Shown: positions 23,001-36,559 of the stretch, piece after piece
How the letters are laid out: each line of letters starts with the position of its first letter
How positions within the stretch are numbered: position 1 is the stretch's first letter
Notes under the pieces: model-generated
What the model saw: the letters and a program-made list of their open reading frames with translations, nothing else
What the model was told of the DNA's origin: nothing
The model's database searches: none
Position numbers and translations under genes: made by a program
NCBI GenBank assembly: GCA_018907035.1
Contig: JACCIC010000175.1
Span: 865,501 to 929,500 of the forward strand
DNA: 64,000 bases
Source of the DNA: Sycobia sp. Sy_11
Lineage: Eukaryota > Arthropoda > Insecta > Hymenoptera > Epichrysomallidae
Direction: 5' to 3'

Positions 23001-26000
23001 GTTTGGTTTTCTTTATCACAATTAAGCGATTCCATAGGAGCATTTTTCCGCGGACGGAATGAATGGTCTTAGATTTATATATTTACACCCGCGCGTTATT
23101 TCTATTTGTCTTTATTTCTGACGATGGCCGTGGACTACCAACACGTTTACTCCTCGGCTTACGATGGAAATTGGTACAATTGTATTTTTTTTAGAGCGTT
23201 AAGGATATCATATAGTGGCTATTAGAAGATTGCACATCACGATGTGGAGTATTCAAAAGTAAAATAACAGACTCCAGAAAAATACTTGATAAAAAAAATT
23301 TATTTAGGAGGAGAAATAAACGTCTGACCACAAATACGAGCGTTAAATGACGAACTAAACTGTTTCAAAAGAAACAGTTCTGAAGCCCTGCATTGCTATA
23401 TAAAATCGATCTATAATTCCAGGCATCCAAAGAATAAACACGTAAGCCATATTTCGGATCTGCTCGTTAAGCCCCCACGCTAATGAAGGAAGAACCTATA
23501 AAATAGATGTTAAATGCGCGTACATTTTTCTCTAGGACTCACAGACAATTGTTCCTTTGCAGACGCAGTTGCGCACTGAGACATACATACCCGATGCTAA
23601 TTTACATTTTACAGGTGCAATATAGTTTTCGTATTGGAACGGGCTCGTAGAGATGTAATTCGATGAATATTTGCTGCAAGTGTTTAGAAGAATGCCTTCA
23701 ACGGACGGAATTACATAAATATACACACAAGTACACATCATATCTATACAGATACAAACATGTATATACATTATACACATACCTATGTATTTTTGAAGGC
23801 TTATCCATTATTAAAATAAGTACATAAATACCGATAATACATAATGAAGAAACGAAGGCGCGTTTACTTGAGCAATCGTACACATACGCTACACAAGAGT
23901 ATGAAAATCATTGGGCGCTCAGAACAATAATAAAACTTCTAAAATACATATTTTTAAAAGCGTAGCGACACAAACCGTAATTAAACCACTCGGACCTATT
24001 CTACGATCATATAGCTAATCAAATAAATAATCCGATAGTGGCAATTATCGAAAATTTGCATTACGTAGTAAAAATGAAGATGAATCCATAACAACCCTAT
24101 GGTTAATACCGCATCAGTATCAAGGATCCAATCATCGTGAAACCTATATTTTAGGAATATTCCTCGATTTATATTTTAATTATATACCAAATTTTGACCA
24201 AAGCATCTACGATTTCTAAATCCTGACTGATTTACGTACGTGTGATTGTCGGCAAAGAAGGCAGGTATTCAATTATTCAATTTTCCTTTCACAGAACCAC
24301 AAATATATAGATAAACTTTTATAATAAATTTATGTTATTCAATATGATATATTCTTCTATTTGATGTATCAAGACAATCTGTCAATTTACGATGCCTATC
24401 TTGTCAAGACGTTATATCGCCAGTATTTAATTGAAATGCGCATTAGCTTATATTGCGAGGGTGTGCTAATTTACGCGAGTAGCATTCAGAAAACGAATGC
24501 ATATGAAGCCGAATTAAAAGATAATACGCAAACAGATCGTTTATTGTGCAAATAAAAAAAAAACATTTATTAGCGAGCTAAAGGTATAACGTAAACAAGA
24601 GACGCACGCACAAATCGATACGAGATGATAAATTATCTTATAATTCGATAAAAATCAGCACTTTATTCATCAAGATGAGAAAGTTAGCAACGCAGTCGAA
24701 AACTTATAAGAGCTATATTTCTACATAGGAATCGGGAATCGGCCATTAATTGACGTTGACAATGTAATGGACTTCCGGTCTGAAACATTTTATTAAAACT
24801 AGCATACCTTATTAATTTGACAGAATTTACAGTCGAAAAAGTCTGCTTTATGTTCTCTTTACCATGCCGTTTAATTGTATCTTCAAATTCTGCATTAATT
24901 AAAATTAAGTTTTGAATCGACTAAATTGATTTTTCGTATGTAGACATTAAGTTTTTTATTTTTACTGTTTGTAAGTATTAATGCAAAAATTAAAATGACA
25001 ATATTATCGAAATATTCCCCCAATGAACAATGATACTGACATCGTTTTTCGATAATAACACTTTAATTAACTGTATAGTATCAATTTAACGATTGTATAT
25101 TAAATATAAACGCATTATAGGCAATGTCATCAAATCAATTAGAAACTATATAGTAGATAACACATGAAGGATGAACCGAAACAAGAGCGAAGTTGACGAG
25201 TACCACCTGTTTATACGAACGAGAACTGATATCAATAAATCCTGATGTTATTAGATCTTCGTAATGCAAATCTCCATAATACAAATCCAATCCTGATTAA
25301 TCGATATTAGTATACTCACACGGTTGGTGCGATCGTTTACGGAACCAGAAAATCAGTTAATAGCGGCAGCGACGACCAAATTCTATTATCGAATTATTGC
25401 GTCGAGACCTTGGATAAGTTTCATCGATAAGGGGTATTTTGATTTGTACGCCTCCTCCGCGCCGCGACGTTTTGGATACTGAACAATGAGACTTACGTCC
25501 ATTGTGCTGTTAGCGTGAATCATTCTTCAAAACGTATACATAGACGCGCATTTTTACGCCAATATGCGTTGCCAGTCGTAGTACAGTGCGCGTAGATATA
25601 TAGATGATTTTTATTTACGAAAGTGATGAAGATGGACGGCTTTGGAATAGTTATATTCCATAAACATTGATTATCTTCTAAAGTACGCGTTGAACGTTAA
25701 ACAACTACGATCAGTTATAAGAGTAATTCGGAAGTGTGATTGAAAATGCAAAATTTTGTCTATAACGTTTGAATAATCAACAAGACAGTTAAATCACTAA
25801 TTGCAATTTTGGTAGTTAATTTATAGTTACAAAATATTATTTTATTCAATGCAGTGTTGTTGTACAGTTTGTAAACTTCTATTTAATGTATCAATTCAAA
25901 CTATTAGTAACTGAGTTTACATAGCAAAAAAAGTAGTTTTTATTAACTTCCATCAAGTTAAATTATAAAAATGAATGTAATTCGGTAATCTGACGTTCGC

Positions 26001-28590
26001 ACTTCAGTCATTAATAACTCAAAGAAGCAATCGTCCGGATTGCTTTTCTTAAAAATTTCCTTTCAGCGAGAAGACGATATATTGTAACAATAAAGCATTT
26101 GATTGTTGATACAGCCTGTTTGTTGACATTAAACCTTAGAGGACAATTTCAACGATATTTCTATTGATATATGAAGAACCAAGTTTAAGCTCATTTATAA
26201 ATACTCTATATCCGAAAATCAACATCCATTGTAAATGTTGGCTTAAAAGTGCGCCAGATTTTATTTGAGCGTGTTCGGTAAGGCGCATCACGAAGTGGAA
26301 CACATTTCATTCGAGTAAAATCTTGTAAAATTTATCACGAACACATATAAGGAAAGTTTAGTAAACTATATATATATATAAGTTCAGAGCAGTGGTAACT
26401 CAGCGTGTTCAGAACGTAGATTACGGAAGTCACCCAAAAGCGAATCTAATGGACCTGGTTCTAGGATGTAGTGAATCTGGTTTTAGGAGAAAAGTTAGTT
26501 GACGAAAGTATTTATATATATACTCGATATACTTTCAGGATTGAAACATAAGACTATGCAAACGATTGATTCAACATAAGAAGAAAATTGGAATTTTACT
26601 CTGAAGTTTTCTTCTAATTATAGGCTTTATCGACTTTTGCACTATATTATTCTTAAGTTATACTTTTATTATAATCTTAAATATATGTAATAATTATTTA
26701 TATCTTCTTCCTATTAGAATCCTGTTATTAATTGTGCTTAGAAAGGAAATATATGGATACATTGTATCCTGAAGATTTATTAAATGGATGTAGGGCTTAA
26801 GGCTGATAAAAATTGTCATAGGTAATCCAAAAATAATCATGAAATGTTTTAAGAACACGAGGGCAGCTGCACTTTAACATTGGTAAAAGGCTAATATTGC
26901 AGTTCGGACAATACTATACAAAATAATTTATTAGCTTTCTCCGCTACGATCAATGCCTTTTATTAGTCCCTGTTATTAATTCTAGACAGATCGTTGCATA
27001 TCGCGTTCACAAAAATATTCTTCTTAAAACAACTGTCGTAATACAGGTTCGAAGACTCAAAAAATCTTGTATTCTTAGAAATTCTGCACACATAATTATT
27101 AAGATTTAATTTTTACGTTATGGAATACGCAATAAATTAAAATAGTATGTCATTGCTGCAAATTCTTCAATATATCGAACGTTTCTTGAATTGCAGAAAT
27201 AAATATTTGATAACATTTCCGAATGTATATAATATGCTCTCAAGTGTACAGTAAAACAATTTACGGCTACTGATTTACTTTAGCACGATAAAATGTTCAT
27301 TCCATTTTCATTTCATTGGTTCTCGCGCAAAGATAAAACGAAATGAATGCAGCGAATCAATGACGCAATAAAACACGAATAGAATTTGCAATGGTGTCGA
27401 ATATACTTTTTATGGGGATTCCTAATGAGTTCACGATGATTCCGTATACTCCAAAAGTTTATTTTCTTTTCGAATATGTGAAATTAAAAAAAAAGCGTGT
27501 GCCATGATATTATATTATTGAAGTATCTAGAGATAATTAGATAATGGCACAGTCTCGACACTTTGCAGATTCTGATAAGCTGTCATAGATAAAATGAGCT
27601 TTAAGAGTCAAATGAGGGTTATAATACTGTATTGTGCAAAGAATAGGCTCTGGTGTTTCCTTAAAGTATCAAAATTAATATTATGCTTAAATTGTCTCAT
27701 ATTTTCTATCGGGTAGAAGTATCATTTTCTGAAAAGCATTATTTGTCATGACACAACACTTTCCTCCTTTGTATAGTAAAATAATAAGTGTAAATTCTCA
27801 TGATTAAAATAATCAGTTGCGATTACTTATAGTCTCTAAATTATTTTCGAAACGTAATTTTTGTTTTGCTCAGCTGATAATTGAACGTATAGAAGACAGG
27901 ACAAGTACACGAACTTTTTAAATTGTAGATTATGAAATTCGGTAATTCAGGCAGGTGTTGCGTTGTATACTTCGTTGGATTCCTTATATTTTCTGTCCTA
28001 GGGGGGGGGGACAATTTTTTGTTTTTGCAAGCGCTATTGAGTTGGAAAAGGGTCCCCGCTGCGTGAGTTTTTTCCCCTATTTTACTCCCAAGAAAATGAA
28101 AGTGGCAGAGTATTACTACGGCCAGAAAAATGGTGAAAATTTTCCACGTACTTTCGTCGCGCGAAAGAAAAAATCATTATCAAAGAGGCATTAAATGATT
28201 TGGCGAACTATTTGCTCGAATAGCTTGATATTGAATTACGTTTCAAAATGATTCGAATGTAAATCATAATATAAATTTTTTTTTTTTTATTACATTAGAT
28301 AGAAATTGCCGTAATGAAGCTCTGTTATTGTATAAAGTATAAACTACGTGCCGTTCGACAAGCAGCAGAGAGTTTCGCAAGAAATTAATATTAATAGTTA
28401 TTTCATTTGCACAACCTAAAAGATCAATGAAGCCTGACGAGCGGGAATTATCGCTCTTCGCGTTTCCTTTTTATTGTACAAATGGATTACATCCTATGAG
28501 TCATGCCAAAATGAGATAGGTTCGTTGGACTTTTCAATAGTCAACTAGAACTGTACTTTATTGCCTCCTCGCTCCTTTCTCGTATACATA
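23001..28590. other. Long AT-rich stretch without a recognisable gene
   Basis: Apart from a tRNA-like relic at 26385-26460 and a G run near 28002-28011, I find nothing I can name. The open frame at 24361-24555 has no domain. Confidence 0.5.
26385..26460 (+). repeat. tRNA-like segment, possible SINE head relic
   Basis: The order of words resembles a tRNA body. A D-arm-like GTAACTCAGCGTGTTCAGAACG is followed by TAGATTACGG, where the anticodon arm would be, and by GCGAATCTA, where a T-arm/B box would be. Stems are too degraded for a functional tRNA. It could be a decayed tRNA-derived SINE or chance. Confidence 0.25.

Positions 28591-28594
<4 letters not shown>

Positions 28595-28640
<46 letters not shown>
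28595..28640. repeat. (TA)n microsatellite
   Basis: Uninterrupted TA dinucleotides. A mixed GT/GC tract follows at 28795-28816. Confidence 0.95.
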
Positions 28641-28643
<3 letters not shown>

Positions 28644-28816
28644 CAGTACTCATCGTCGTACGATCCCAACGAAACTAGTTCTGCGCGTTTAATTTAATCT
28701 GTTCACTACATTTTATCCGAAACATTAAACTGTTTCGCAAAGTCGAAACGATGGACTAGTTTACACATACCGACAGAAACACAAACAAACAAACTGTGTG
28801 TGTGCGCGCGCGCGCA

Positions 28817-29334
28817 CGTACATACACACTCTATTATTTAGAAAAAAAAATACCGAAGAAAGCCAAGATGTTTTTATTTACAGTTAATCGTATAGTTAAT
28901 TATCAAGCTTATACGAAATAATTTTGATTCGAAATATAAAGATATAAGTAAAAAAATATTATCTAATTATATAGTATACAAAAGCAAGTTAAATATTAAA
29001 TTAAATTAAACGTACAGATTCTTTTTTTTTAGATAATATAGAATTAAAAGTGAGTAATCGAAACTTGGATAATATGTGTAAAGTAATGACGGTATTTTTG
29101 ATCGCTCTTCGTGGAATATTTATCATATTTAGTTGTTTATAAATTGGTTCATTCAGATAACTCTAACGAAATACATGGAACAGTGTATAATCCATGGAGA
29201 TGATAGATTTACAGTGCTGCGTATTCCGCAAGGCTATCATAAAAGCACAACCAAAAACATGTAAATATGTGTATATTCTTTGTTAGATGAAGTGAATCGA
29301 TGTCAGTCTAGGATATAGGAAACTGACACGAAAT

Positions 29335-29337
<3 letters not shown>
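28817..29337. other. AT-rich non-coding stretch
   Basis: Nothing recognisable beyond short A or T runs. Confidence 0.5.

Positions 29338-29389
<52 letters not shown>
29338..29389. repeat. (TA)n microsatellite
   Basis: About 26 uninterrupted TA units. Confidence 0.95.
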
Positions 29390-29392
<3 letters not shown>

Positions 29393-29499
29393 ATGCATAC
29401 ATACATTTCTAAATGTGCACAATGTATCGGTTTATAGAGTGAGTTAAGAGCCCTTTATACGCAATGTATAATTAAACCTCTATCAGCGCTCGTCATATA

Positions 29500-29640
29500 G
29501 AGCCGCAACCTGTTCTCCCGGTTCTTATAAAATAGCGGTGCTCGGTGCTGCCCCCCCTCCTCCCCTCGTTCACCCTCTTACCGACCGTCTGACCGTCTGG
29601 CTTCCATCCTTACGCGCGAGCAATAGTCCGTCCGTACGTT
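29500..29640 (+). promoter_or_regulatory. TATA-like word before a GC-rich pyrimidine block (weak promoter candidate)
   Basis: TTATAAAATAGCGG (TATAAAA at 29526-29532) precedes a GC- and C-rich block with tandem GACCGTCT words (29583-29600). No initiator at the normal distance and no recognisable exon follow. Confidence 0.15.
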
Positions 29641-29774
29641 TACTTCTCTTCCGACATTGTTACATTGTCCGTAATCTATAGTTTATTTAGGTGCTTTCCT
29701 ACAGACATAATATCGATGTGTCAAAAGCAAGTGCACAAACTCTCGCAGTGTTCGGCGGTAAAAATGTGCTCATT

Positions 29775-29775
<1 letters not shown>

Positions 29776-29817
<42 letters not shown>

Positions 29818-29842
29818 TGTGTGTGTGTGTGTGTGTGTGTGT
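29776..29842. repeat. (CT)n followed by (GT)n
   Basis: A CT tract at 29776-29812 and a GT tract at 29816-29842 are separated by a few bases. Confidence 0.95.
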
Positions 29843-30308
29843 CTGATATAAAAATAAATAAAAAATATAAATGTATGTAATAAACAAATTACTGAAATCC
29901 AGTGTAAATTCAGTGAGGGCATCAAATTTTTAAATAGAGCATAATTGCATGCGTGACCGGGAACGTCTAGTCTTCTTATACAAATCTGTAAATTATAGAA
30001 TCGGCGAAGACTGTACTTGAGAATCCCGTGTTAATTTCCAATCATCAATACCGACAGTGAAGAATGGCTGAATCTAGACTAGATTCCAGTAATTTCCGCT
30101 GATTAAACTTAATGGAGAGTGAAACGGAGTGAAAATTATTATCGAAAAAAATTATTGATAGATACATAACATCTAAAGTAACATATCGATAATTCACTAT
30201 GTGTTTATCCGCGCGAATTTTTAAGCTGGCGTATCCGGACTGATAATCATCCGCGAGTGTCTTGTATGTGCGCTCCGCGGTTAATGAAGCATACGTAGGT
30301 ACATCCAT
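29843..30308. other. Non-coding stretch
   Basis: No gene or element recognised. Confidence 0.5.

Positions 30309-30339
<31 letters not shown>
30309..30339. repeat. (CA)n microsatellite
   Basis: Perfect CA dinucleotides with one CG unit at the start. Confidence 0.95.
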
Positions 30340-30521
30340 AAACTACACTAAACCAGGACCGCTGTTCTAGCGGTACCGTACACTCCTTACATATATTGCC
30401 TTGGCTCTCTGCGGTTATAAAGAACGGCGAACACACGCAATTTCGCTCAGCCACGGCAGCGGGGGGCAGATTACAATTTTCATCTTTGCTTTATACATAA
30501 CATATATACATACATATATAC

Positions 30522-30526
<5 letters not shown>

Positions 30527-30575
<49 letters not shown>
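30527..30575. repeat. (TA)n microsatellite
   Basis: Preceded by interrupted CATATA units. Uninterrupted TA over this span. Confidence 0.95.
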
Positions 30576-30578
<3 letters not shown>

Positions 30579-31019
30579 GCGATCGAGCAATACCGCAATA
30601 TTAACCCAGAATCTCATTTTATTTTTGTTTTCACAATAAACGCGTCTAGACATATTGTCACATGTTCATACGATATTTATGCCGATTTATGCTCCAATTG
30701 CGTTCAATTATGATCGTATGCAGGAGTTGTTTTTACAGGAACGGTGTAGTCTATTTTCGTTATTTTTATACCGGCTCGCTTATATATCACCAGATATCAC
30801 GTATACCATCGACGTCTGATCCACTGATCGGCATGGCGATGCCCTGATGGATTTGATCAATGCGGACTAATGATTTTGAAAACGAGAACATCTTTTTAGG
30901 TCGTTTTAATATCTAAAATAAGAACGAGAATTAGCCGTAAACGACCGCGCAATACAATCATAGTCATATAGACGTATTTTCGTAATAAAAAAACAGGGAG
31001 AGGTACACCAAATACTGTC

Positions 31020-31530
31020 GATTTCAGTATGTACATCCTTGTCCACCTAGTGCTCACACACGCACAATACGCGCACGCGCGCGCGCGCGCATCGCACTGA
31101 CGGACACGCAGCGGAAACCTCTTTTTGTACCACCGTAACATCGCAGTTTTCACGGCTTATATCGTGTTGCGCGCAGAAAGTTATATACATGCATCGCTCG
31201 GCGCGCGCGCGCGCGCGCGCGTGTAGCCCATGTATACGCGCGTGTAAGGCGCCAACGTGTAAACTGACGGAAACATTGCACAAAGTCGAATCGTAATTGA
31301 AAGCGCGCGTACGAGTCGGCGCGACAGACGTATAATACGCGCGGCCCAAGACGAAGGGCAGAAACGACAGTTATTAGTAGCGCTCGAGCTATAGCGCTAT
31401 AATTGCGCGAAGCCGGTTCGCTTCCTATTGGGATTCCTACCACTCGGCCAATGCGGCGAAGCGATCAGCGTCGGCAGCGGGAAGCGGGAGCGCGGCCATA
31501 ATAAATTCACGATTAGCAAAAGGAAACTGG
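31020..31530. other. CpG-rich island with (CG)n tracts
   Basis: Contains alternating GC/CG tracts at about 31077-31091 and 31199-31222 (a potential Z-DNA-forming sequence) within CpG-rich DNA. Open frames on the - strand arise from the composition. No recognisable protein. Confidence 0.45.
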
Positions 31531-31627
31531 GTCGCGCGCTTAGAAGAACTCACGCGATGCCCTATAATAGTCGAGAGTATAATATGCCGGTAAGCGCATA
31601 TATACATATATCCATATATATACGGTT

Positions 31628-31644
31628 TGTGTGTGGGTGCGTGG

Positions 31645-31681
<37 letters not shown>
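31628..31681. repeat. (GT)n microsatellite with interrupted start
   Basis: GGGTGC-interrupted GT units pass into a pure GT tract at about 31649-31681. Confidence 0.95.
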
Positions 31682-31682
<1 letters not shown>

Positions 31683-31976
31683 TAGCACCGCGCTTGTACT
31701 TGGCAATGAAAACGCGCTCTCGGGGTGCGTGCATTAAAGGTGCACTTATTATACACGCCCATGCGTACGCAAGGCACGCATGCAGCATGTACAGGCGCGT
31801 GTATGTACATGGTATGTACACATATGTAAGGTACACGAGCGAGTCAAACGAGAGCGGAGGCTGCGTACATTTTAAAAGATGGAAATTATTGATTACGTAT
31901 ACGTATATATAATTAGACATATTAATACGTAGAGAGAATAGGAGCAAGTCAAATTGCTATATATGGAGTGTAATTT

Positions 31977-32023
31977 ACACACACACACACACACACACAC
32001 CAACACACACACACACACACACA
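31977..32023. repeat. (AC)n microsatellite
   Basis: AC dinucleotides with one CAA interruption in the middle. Confidence 0.95.
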
Positions 32024-32029
32024 TATATC

Positions 32030-34400
32030 GTTTGAAGTTTCAAGAAGATTTCACAGAGGCGGAAAGTTAAAATGAAATAAAGGAAAGAGTATATCCGGGG
32101 TTGTAAAAAGGATTACTAAACAGTTTAAGGATGAATGAATAAGACTTCGAAATATGTTTTTAGTGGTCCTGTGTATAAAAATATTCAAACAGACTAAAAT
32201 CTATATTGCTTTTGTTAATTGCATACAGTTGTTCGCCTCCACTATGAATCCTTTAAAATAAGGAGATACGGAAGATAATGTTTGAAACAATTTCTTTTAA
32301 TGATACAAAGAGGGTTACTTAAAGAATGCCTTGAAATTGACCGTAAAATCGAATGTACGCGTCAATTCCTTATCAAAATAGGTTATGTAAAATAAGTTGT
32401 CGATCTGCATTCGATTCGAAACTATCTGTTTTGTACGAACAGTTGATATCAAAATGTCAATCCGCTTTGGATCCAAGCTTAAAAATATACAGAATTTCAA
32501 ATAATTCCGACATTCATTACGAAAGCGATATATAGATAGCCAGTGAAATGATTGAATTTGAAAATCAGATGTACGAGCAAAATGGGGATGGAATATCTTG
32601 TCGAAAGTATAATTGCTTTGCCCTGCCCCCCCCCCATCTCGTCTAGCCCCGGTTTTTCATCCAAGATACTTTTCAATATGAAAAAATATGCTATACACAT
32701 ATAGTACATGTACAATTGCTTCTAAGCTTTTACAATACTTATAGATATTTCGACAACTCGCACGTGTAGAGCTACTCCGCAGCATAGACGATATTGGCCT
32801 GTGCATTGCAGTGATCATTTTTAAACTTTATATAATGTTAAAATATATATATAGAAAAGGAAGTATCTTGGACGGACAAACATCCCAATGGAGAAGTGGA
32901 TGAAGATGAAATGACGAACTAGAAAATGCCGCGTTACTGTGTAAAATAAAAAATGTCGACGAGTAGGTAACTGACGTTCATGAAGCATTTACTAAATAAC
33001 TTAGAACGACACGAATGAGAAATAGATTTTTATTAAAATAAAATGGAATCGAGTGAAAGTTCGCTGGTAGACAGAGATAAAGATTAAATGCATGATGCAA
33101 AGGCCAAGGGATCGATAGTCCCTTCCTATTGAATCCGCCAACCCCCCCCCCCCGCCCCCGCCAAACTTGCTGGAATTTTGCGAAGGTACGTCAGTCAATG
33201 CCGCAGAAAATTTGAACGGGACGCGTCGAAATACAAAAGCCCCCTATCGGCAACTTCGTCGTGGACTCGCGTTACGTTCGGCAATTACAGCGCAACGGAA
33301 CCGAATCATAAAACAAGGCACGCTGTGCACAACTAAAACTGACGTTGCCCGTGAACCAGCAGCTGCTGCTTGAATTTTTTTTATATACGAGTCTCGTGCG
33401 ATTGTCGAATAAAAGAAGGAATAATAGTTCATTTTTCCGTAATTAAAGCCCCCGGGGCCCTGTAAATATAGAGATGCCTTGCTTTTGATATTTCAATAAA
33501 CAAGTGTATTTAAAACAAAAGCCGAATGTAACGAGAGTCGAAATGTATTTTATTTTTTCTTTTGACTTTTTTTAACAACTGGCGATGATTACAAAATTCC
33601 GAGCGACTCGGTTATGGGGGGAGTGTTGAAAAAAAAAAAACAAAAATTTACGACTGTTCCACATTCCTTGTCGACATTCACAGTGCGCATTATAATTTAC
33701 TATACTCCTTAAATTCTTTTTAAGCATTCGCGTCAATGCACAGCCCTACGATGAAATTCTTTAAAATTCTTAATTAAGCTTCGGGATTACGAAGTAATAG
33801 TTTATTAATATATATTATATCGATATATTCGATAGTGTCAGCAAAGTATGCTAAATTCAAACGCTACTTTTTATACATCAACCATTGAATTAGACCTTCT
33901 GTTATATACATCCATCATTATGTATAGATGTAATGATAGATATGCAACACAGACATATAGGTTATAAATTGAAGCATCAAACGTTTTCCAATTGACTTTA
34001 TGTCTAAAAATATGTCGGACGTAGAATAATTATTGAACCTTCAGAAATGTGAAGAATAATGATAAAAAAATTAATTAAATCCTTCTAGATCTCCGAGTGA
34101 ATCATATCGCCTTAATTTCACAAAATGCAAAGAAATCGACAATTAAATTTATAATAATCGGGGGGCAACGTTAATTCACCACCGATTATTATTGTGCGCC
34201 TTATCATTATCGAGAAATGCTCTATGTATCGATGGGATCACGTGTATATATAGCCTTCTACAGTAATCATCATCTTGACAATAAAATTTCTTTATTCCAG
34301 ATCGGTATAAGATACGTGTGTATATATATCGACGCCAATATTCTAATATGGGAACGCTTTGCTTTGTCCACGACGCGGCCAAACCAGGTCAAGATCCCGA
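32030..34400. other. AT-rich non-coding stretch
   Basis: Holds C runs at 32626-32636 and 33140-33160 and otherwise nothing I can assign. Confidence 0.5.
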
Positions 34401-34401
34401 C

Positions 34402-34552
34402 CACTCTCTCTCTCTCTCTCTCTCTACGACTCCCTCTCAGCCTCTCTAGGACTCCCTCCCTCTCGTGTATATATATATATATATATATAGCAAGATACAT
34501 TTCTCACTGAAATGCTCGAGTGCGCTCCCCTTAATCACTCGAGTATTTGTAG

Positions 34553-34609
<57 letters not shown>

Positions 34610-34662
34610 CTTCGCATAGGCTGGAAAGTGAAGCACTCGTCAGGGAGTCCTTGGGGATATGT

Positions 34663-34714
<52 letters not shown>

Positions 34715-34813
34715 GACGAATATCACAAAGAGACAATTAATTCTCTCGTACAGAAGAGGGACATGTCCGCTTCCTTCTTATTCGCGCACGGGACACGAGA
34801 ATATCCAGCAAGA

Positions 34814-34864
<51 letters not shown>

Positions 34865-35011
34865 GATAACGAGCTGCTTCATCGTAGATGTACAGGGGAT
34901 ATTTATTTGAAGGTGGATAAGTTGTTGGGTGACTGGTACTTTACGTGGGATGCGATATGACCACTGATAATAACTTTCAATGAGTCAAGCTTCGGTTAAT
35001 CAGATTTACTG

Positions 35012-35076
<65 letters not shown>
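34402..35076. repeat. Dense cluster of (CT)n and (TA)n microsatellites
   Basis: Seven dinucleotide tracts lie in under 700 bases: (CT) 34402-34425, (TA) 34468-34489, (TA) 34558-34607, (TC) 34665-34711, (TA) 34817-34862, (TC) 35012-35038 and (TA) 35037-35076. The CT tracts all have the pyrimidines on the + strand. Long runs of Ser-Leu or Ile-Tyr in translation are artefacts of these tracts. Confidence 0.95.
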
Positions 35077-35077
<1 letters not shown>

Positions 35078-35089
35078 ATATATCTATAT

Positions 35090-36340
35090 CTGAGCTTTAA
35101 CACTTTATGATATGTGTTTATTGGATTTTTTTAAAACTATTGAAACTAAAACAGGAAATAAAATATAGTATATCTTACTTTATTATTTGTTTTAATTGTT
35201 ATCATTTTAAGCCTGTATTTTATAGTCATCTAATTAATAATTGTCCATGGTCTATTCATACAATTCAAGATAACTTATTATCGGAATCATCGGTATGGTA
35301 TAACTATATCGATATCGTAATGATAACGGCACCTAATGATTCAATTGGCAATTCTGACATCGACTAAATATATACCAGTCAATTAAGCTTTATCGTCGTT
35401 AAAGATAAATGCAATAGTTTTAAAAATTTTATTTTGAATTCTTAAGTTCGTACGAGGAGAGGTCGTCGGTGACGAAAATTGGCCAGATTCAGATAGGCAA
35501 CTCTAATGGCATATAAAACCAGGTCTGCAAATTCTTTACATAAGTGTGATGATCCTAGTAAAAAAGAGAGTTAGATTCTAAAATGTTATTAGACTCATTT
35601 CTGGAGGTAATAGGAGTTCTATAACTGAATCCGTATCAAACGGGACCAAATATATAGCACATAGCCGCGATGTTCTATTATCGTTAGATCCTTCGCACGA
35701 TGGCAAACTAAAATACTACACAATTGCAGGTGGGCACAACTGAAAACGACCAGTACGGTCGGCACAGGACTGACACCTCTAATGCATTGAGATTCAACGC
35801 AGCAAAGCGGTATTTTAATGCAAAATTAGTATAAATAATCATAATTTATTGGGCACTTCGGTGATTTGAAGAGTCTTGCATAATGCTTTTCTTGCGAATC
35901 TAACGTAAAAGCACTTTTTGTTTGTTAATTTTATTAAATTCAGTCATCTGTTACATTATTTCTAACCGACATCTTCCAAAAACTTAAAAATTTTATAAAC
36001 TTCGACAATACTCTGTTTGTTTGTTTTTTCTTTATATGCGCTTATTGACAATTCGACTCGATCCTAACTGTCGGCATCCGATGACCCGGCGTACGATATT
36101 TAAATTACAGCAACAGTATAAACGTTCTGCGATCGGATTCACGTGCACAGACTCGTAAAAGCGGGCAGAATTTACGAATCGCGCATAGCTCCTAGCAATT
36201 ATCAATTTAGATCAATGAAATTCTCGCCGTATCCAACTCCATTCCCATTGCAATTATTTATGTGAAAATTGCGCGGCTAATCTCGACAGACTAATGAACA
36301 GCGCCCGTATCTGCTCATTGCGTAAACCGACGATTGGCTT
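35090..36340. other. AT-rich non-coding stretch
   Basis: An 86-codon open frame at 35107-35367 has no recognisable domain and is rich in AT-driven codons. Nothing else stands out. Confidence 0.5.
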
Positions 36341-36342
36341 AC

Positions 36343-36526
36343 TTTCATTTCCACTTGTAATACATAAATATGCAGAGGATGAGCGGTTATGCTCGATAAG
36401 CTTAAAACCACGAGCGCAAGTATAGACGATACAACTATCCCCAATACAATAACATATTCTTTTTCATATTTTTCCTCGGAATATACATAGATAACAGTTG
36501 TACGAGTGTTCCCACCGCTTTCAAAT
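36343..36526 (-). other. Possible internal exon encoding a transmembrane segment (tentative)
   Basis: On the - strand the segment is preceded by a branch-like GCTAAAT and the acceptor CGCGTCTCAG. It ends at ATGAAA|GTAAGC, a good donor match. The 184 bases read open in one frame (entering phase 2, leaving phase 0) with a polar stretch rich in Glu, Lys and Tyr, followed by the strongly hydrophobic EYVIVLGIVVSSILALVVL. That is the pattern of a single-pass membrane protein at its membrane entry. I do not recognise the protein, and no neighbouring exon was found. Chance is possible in AT-rich DNA. Confidence 0.25.
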
Positions 36527-36559
36527 CTGAGACGCGTGGGCAATTTAGCAAAGTTCCTG

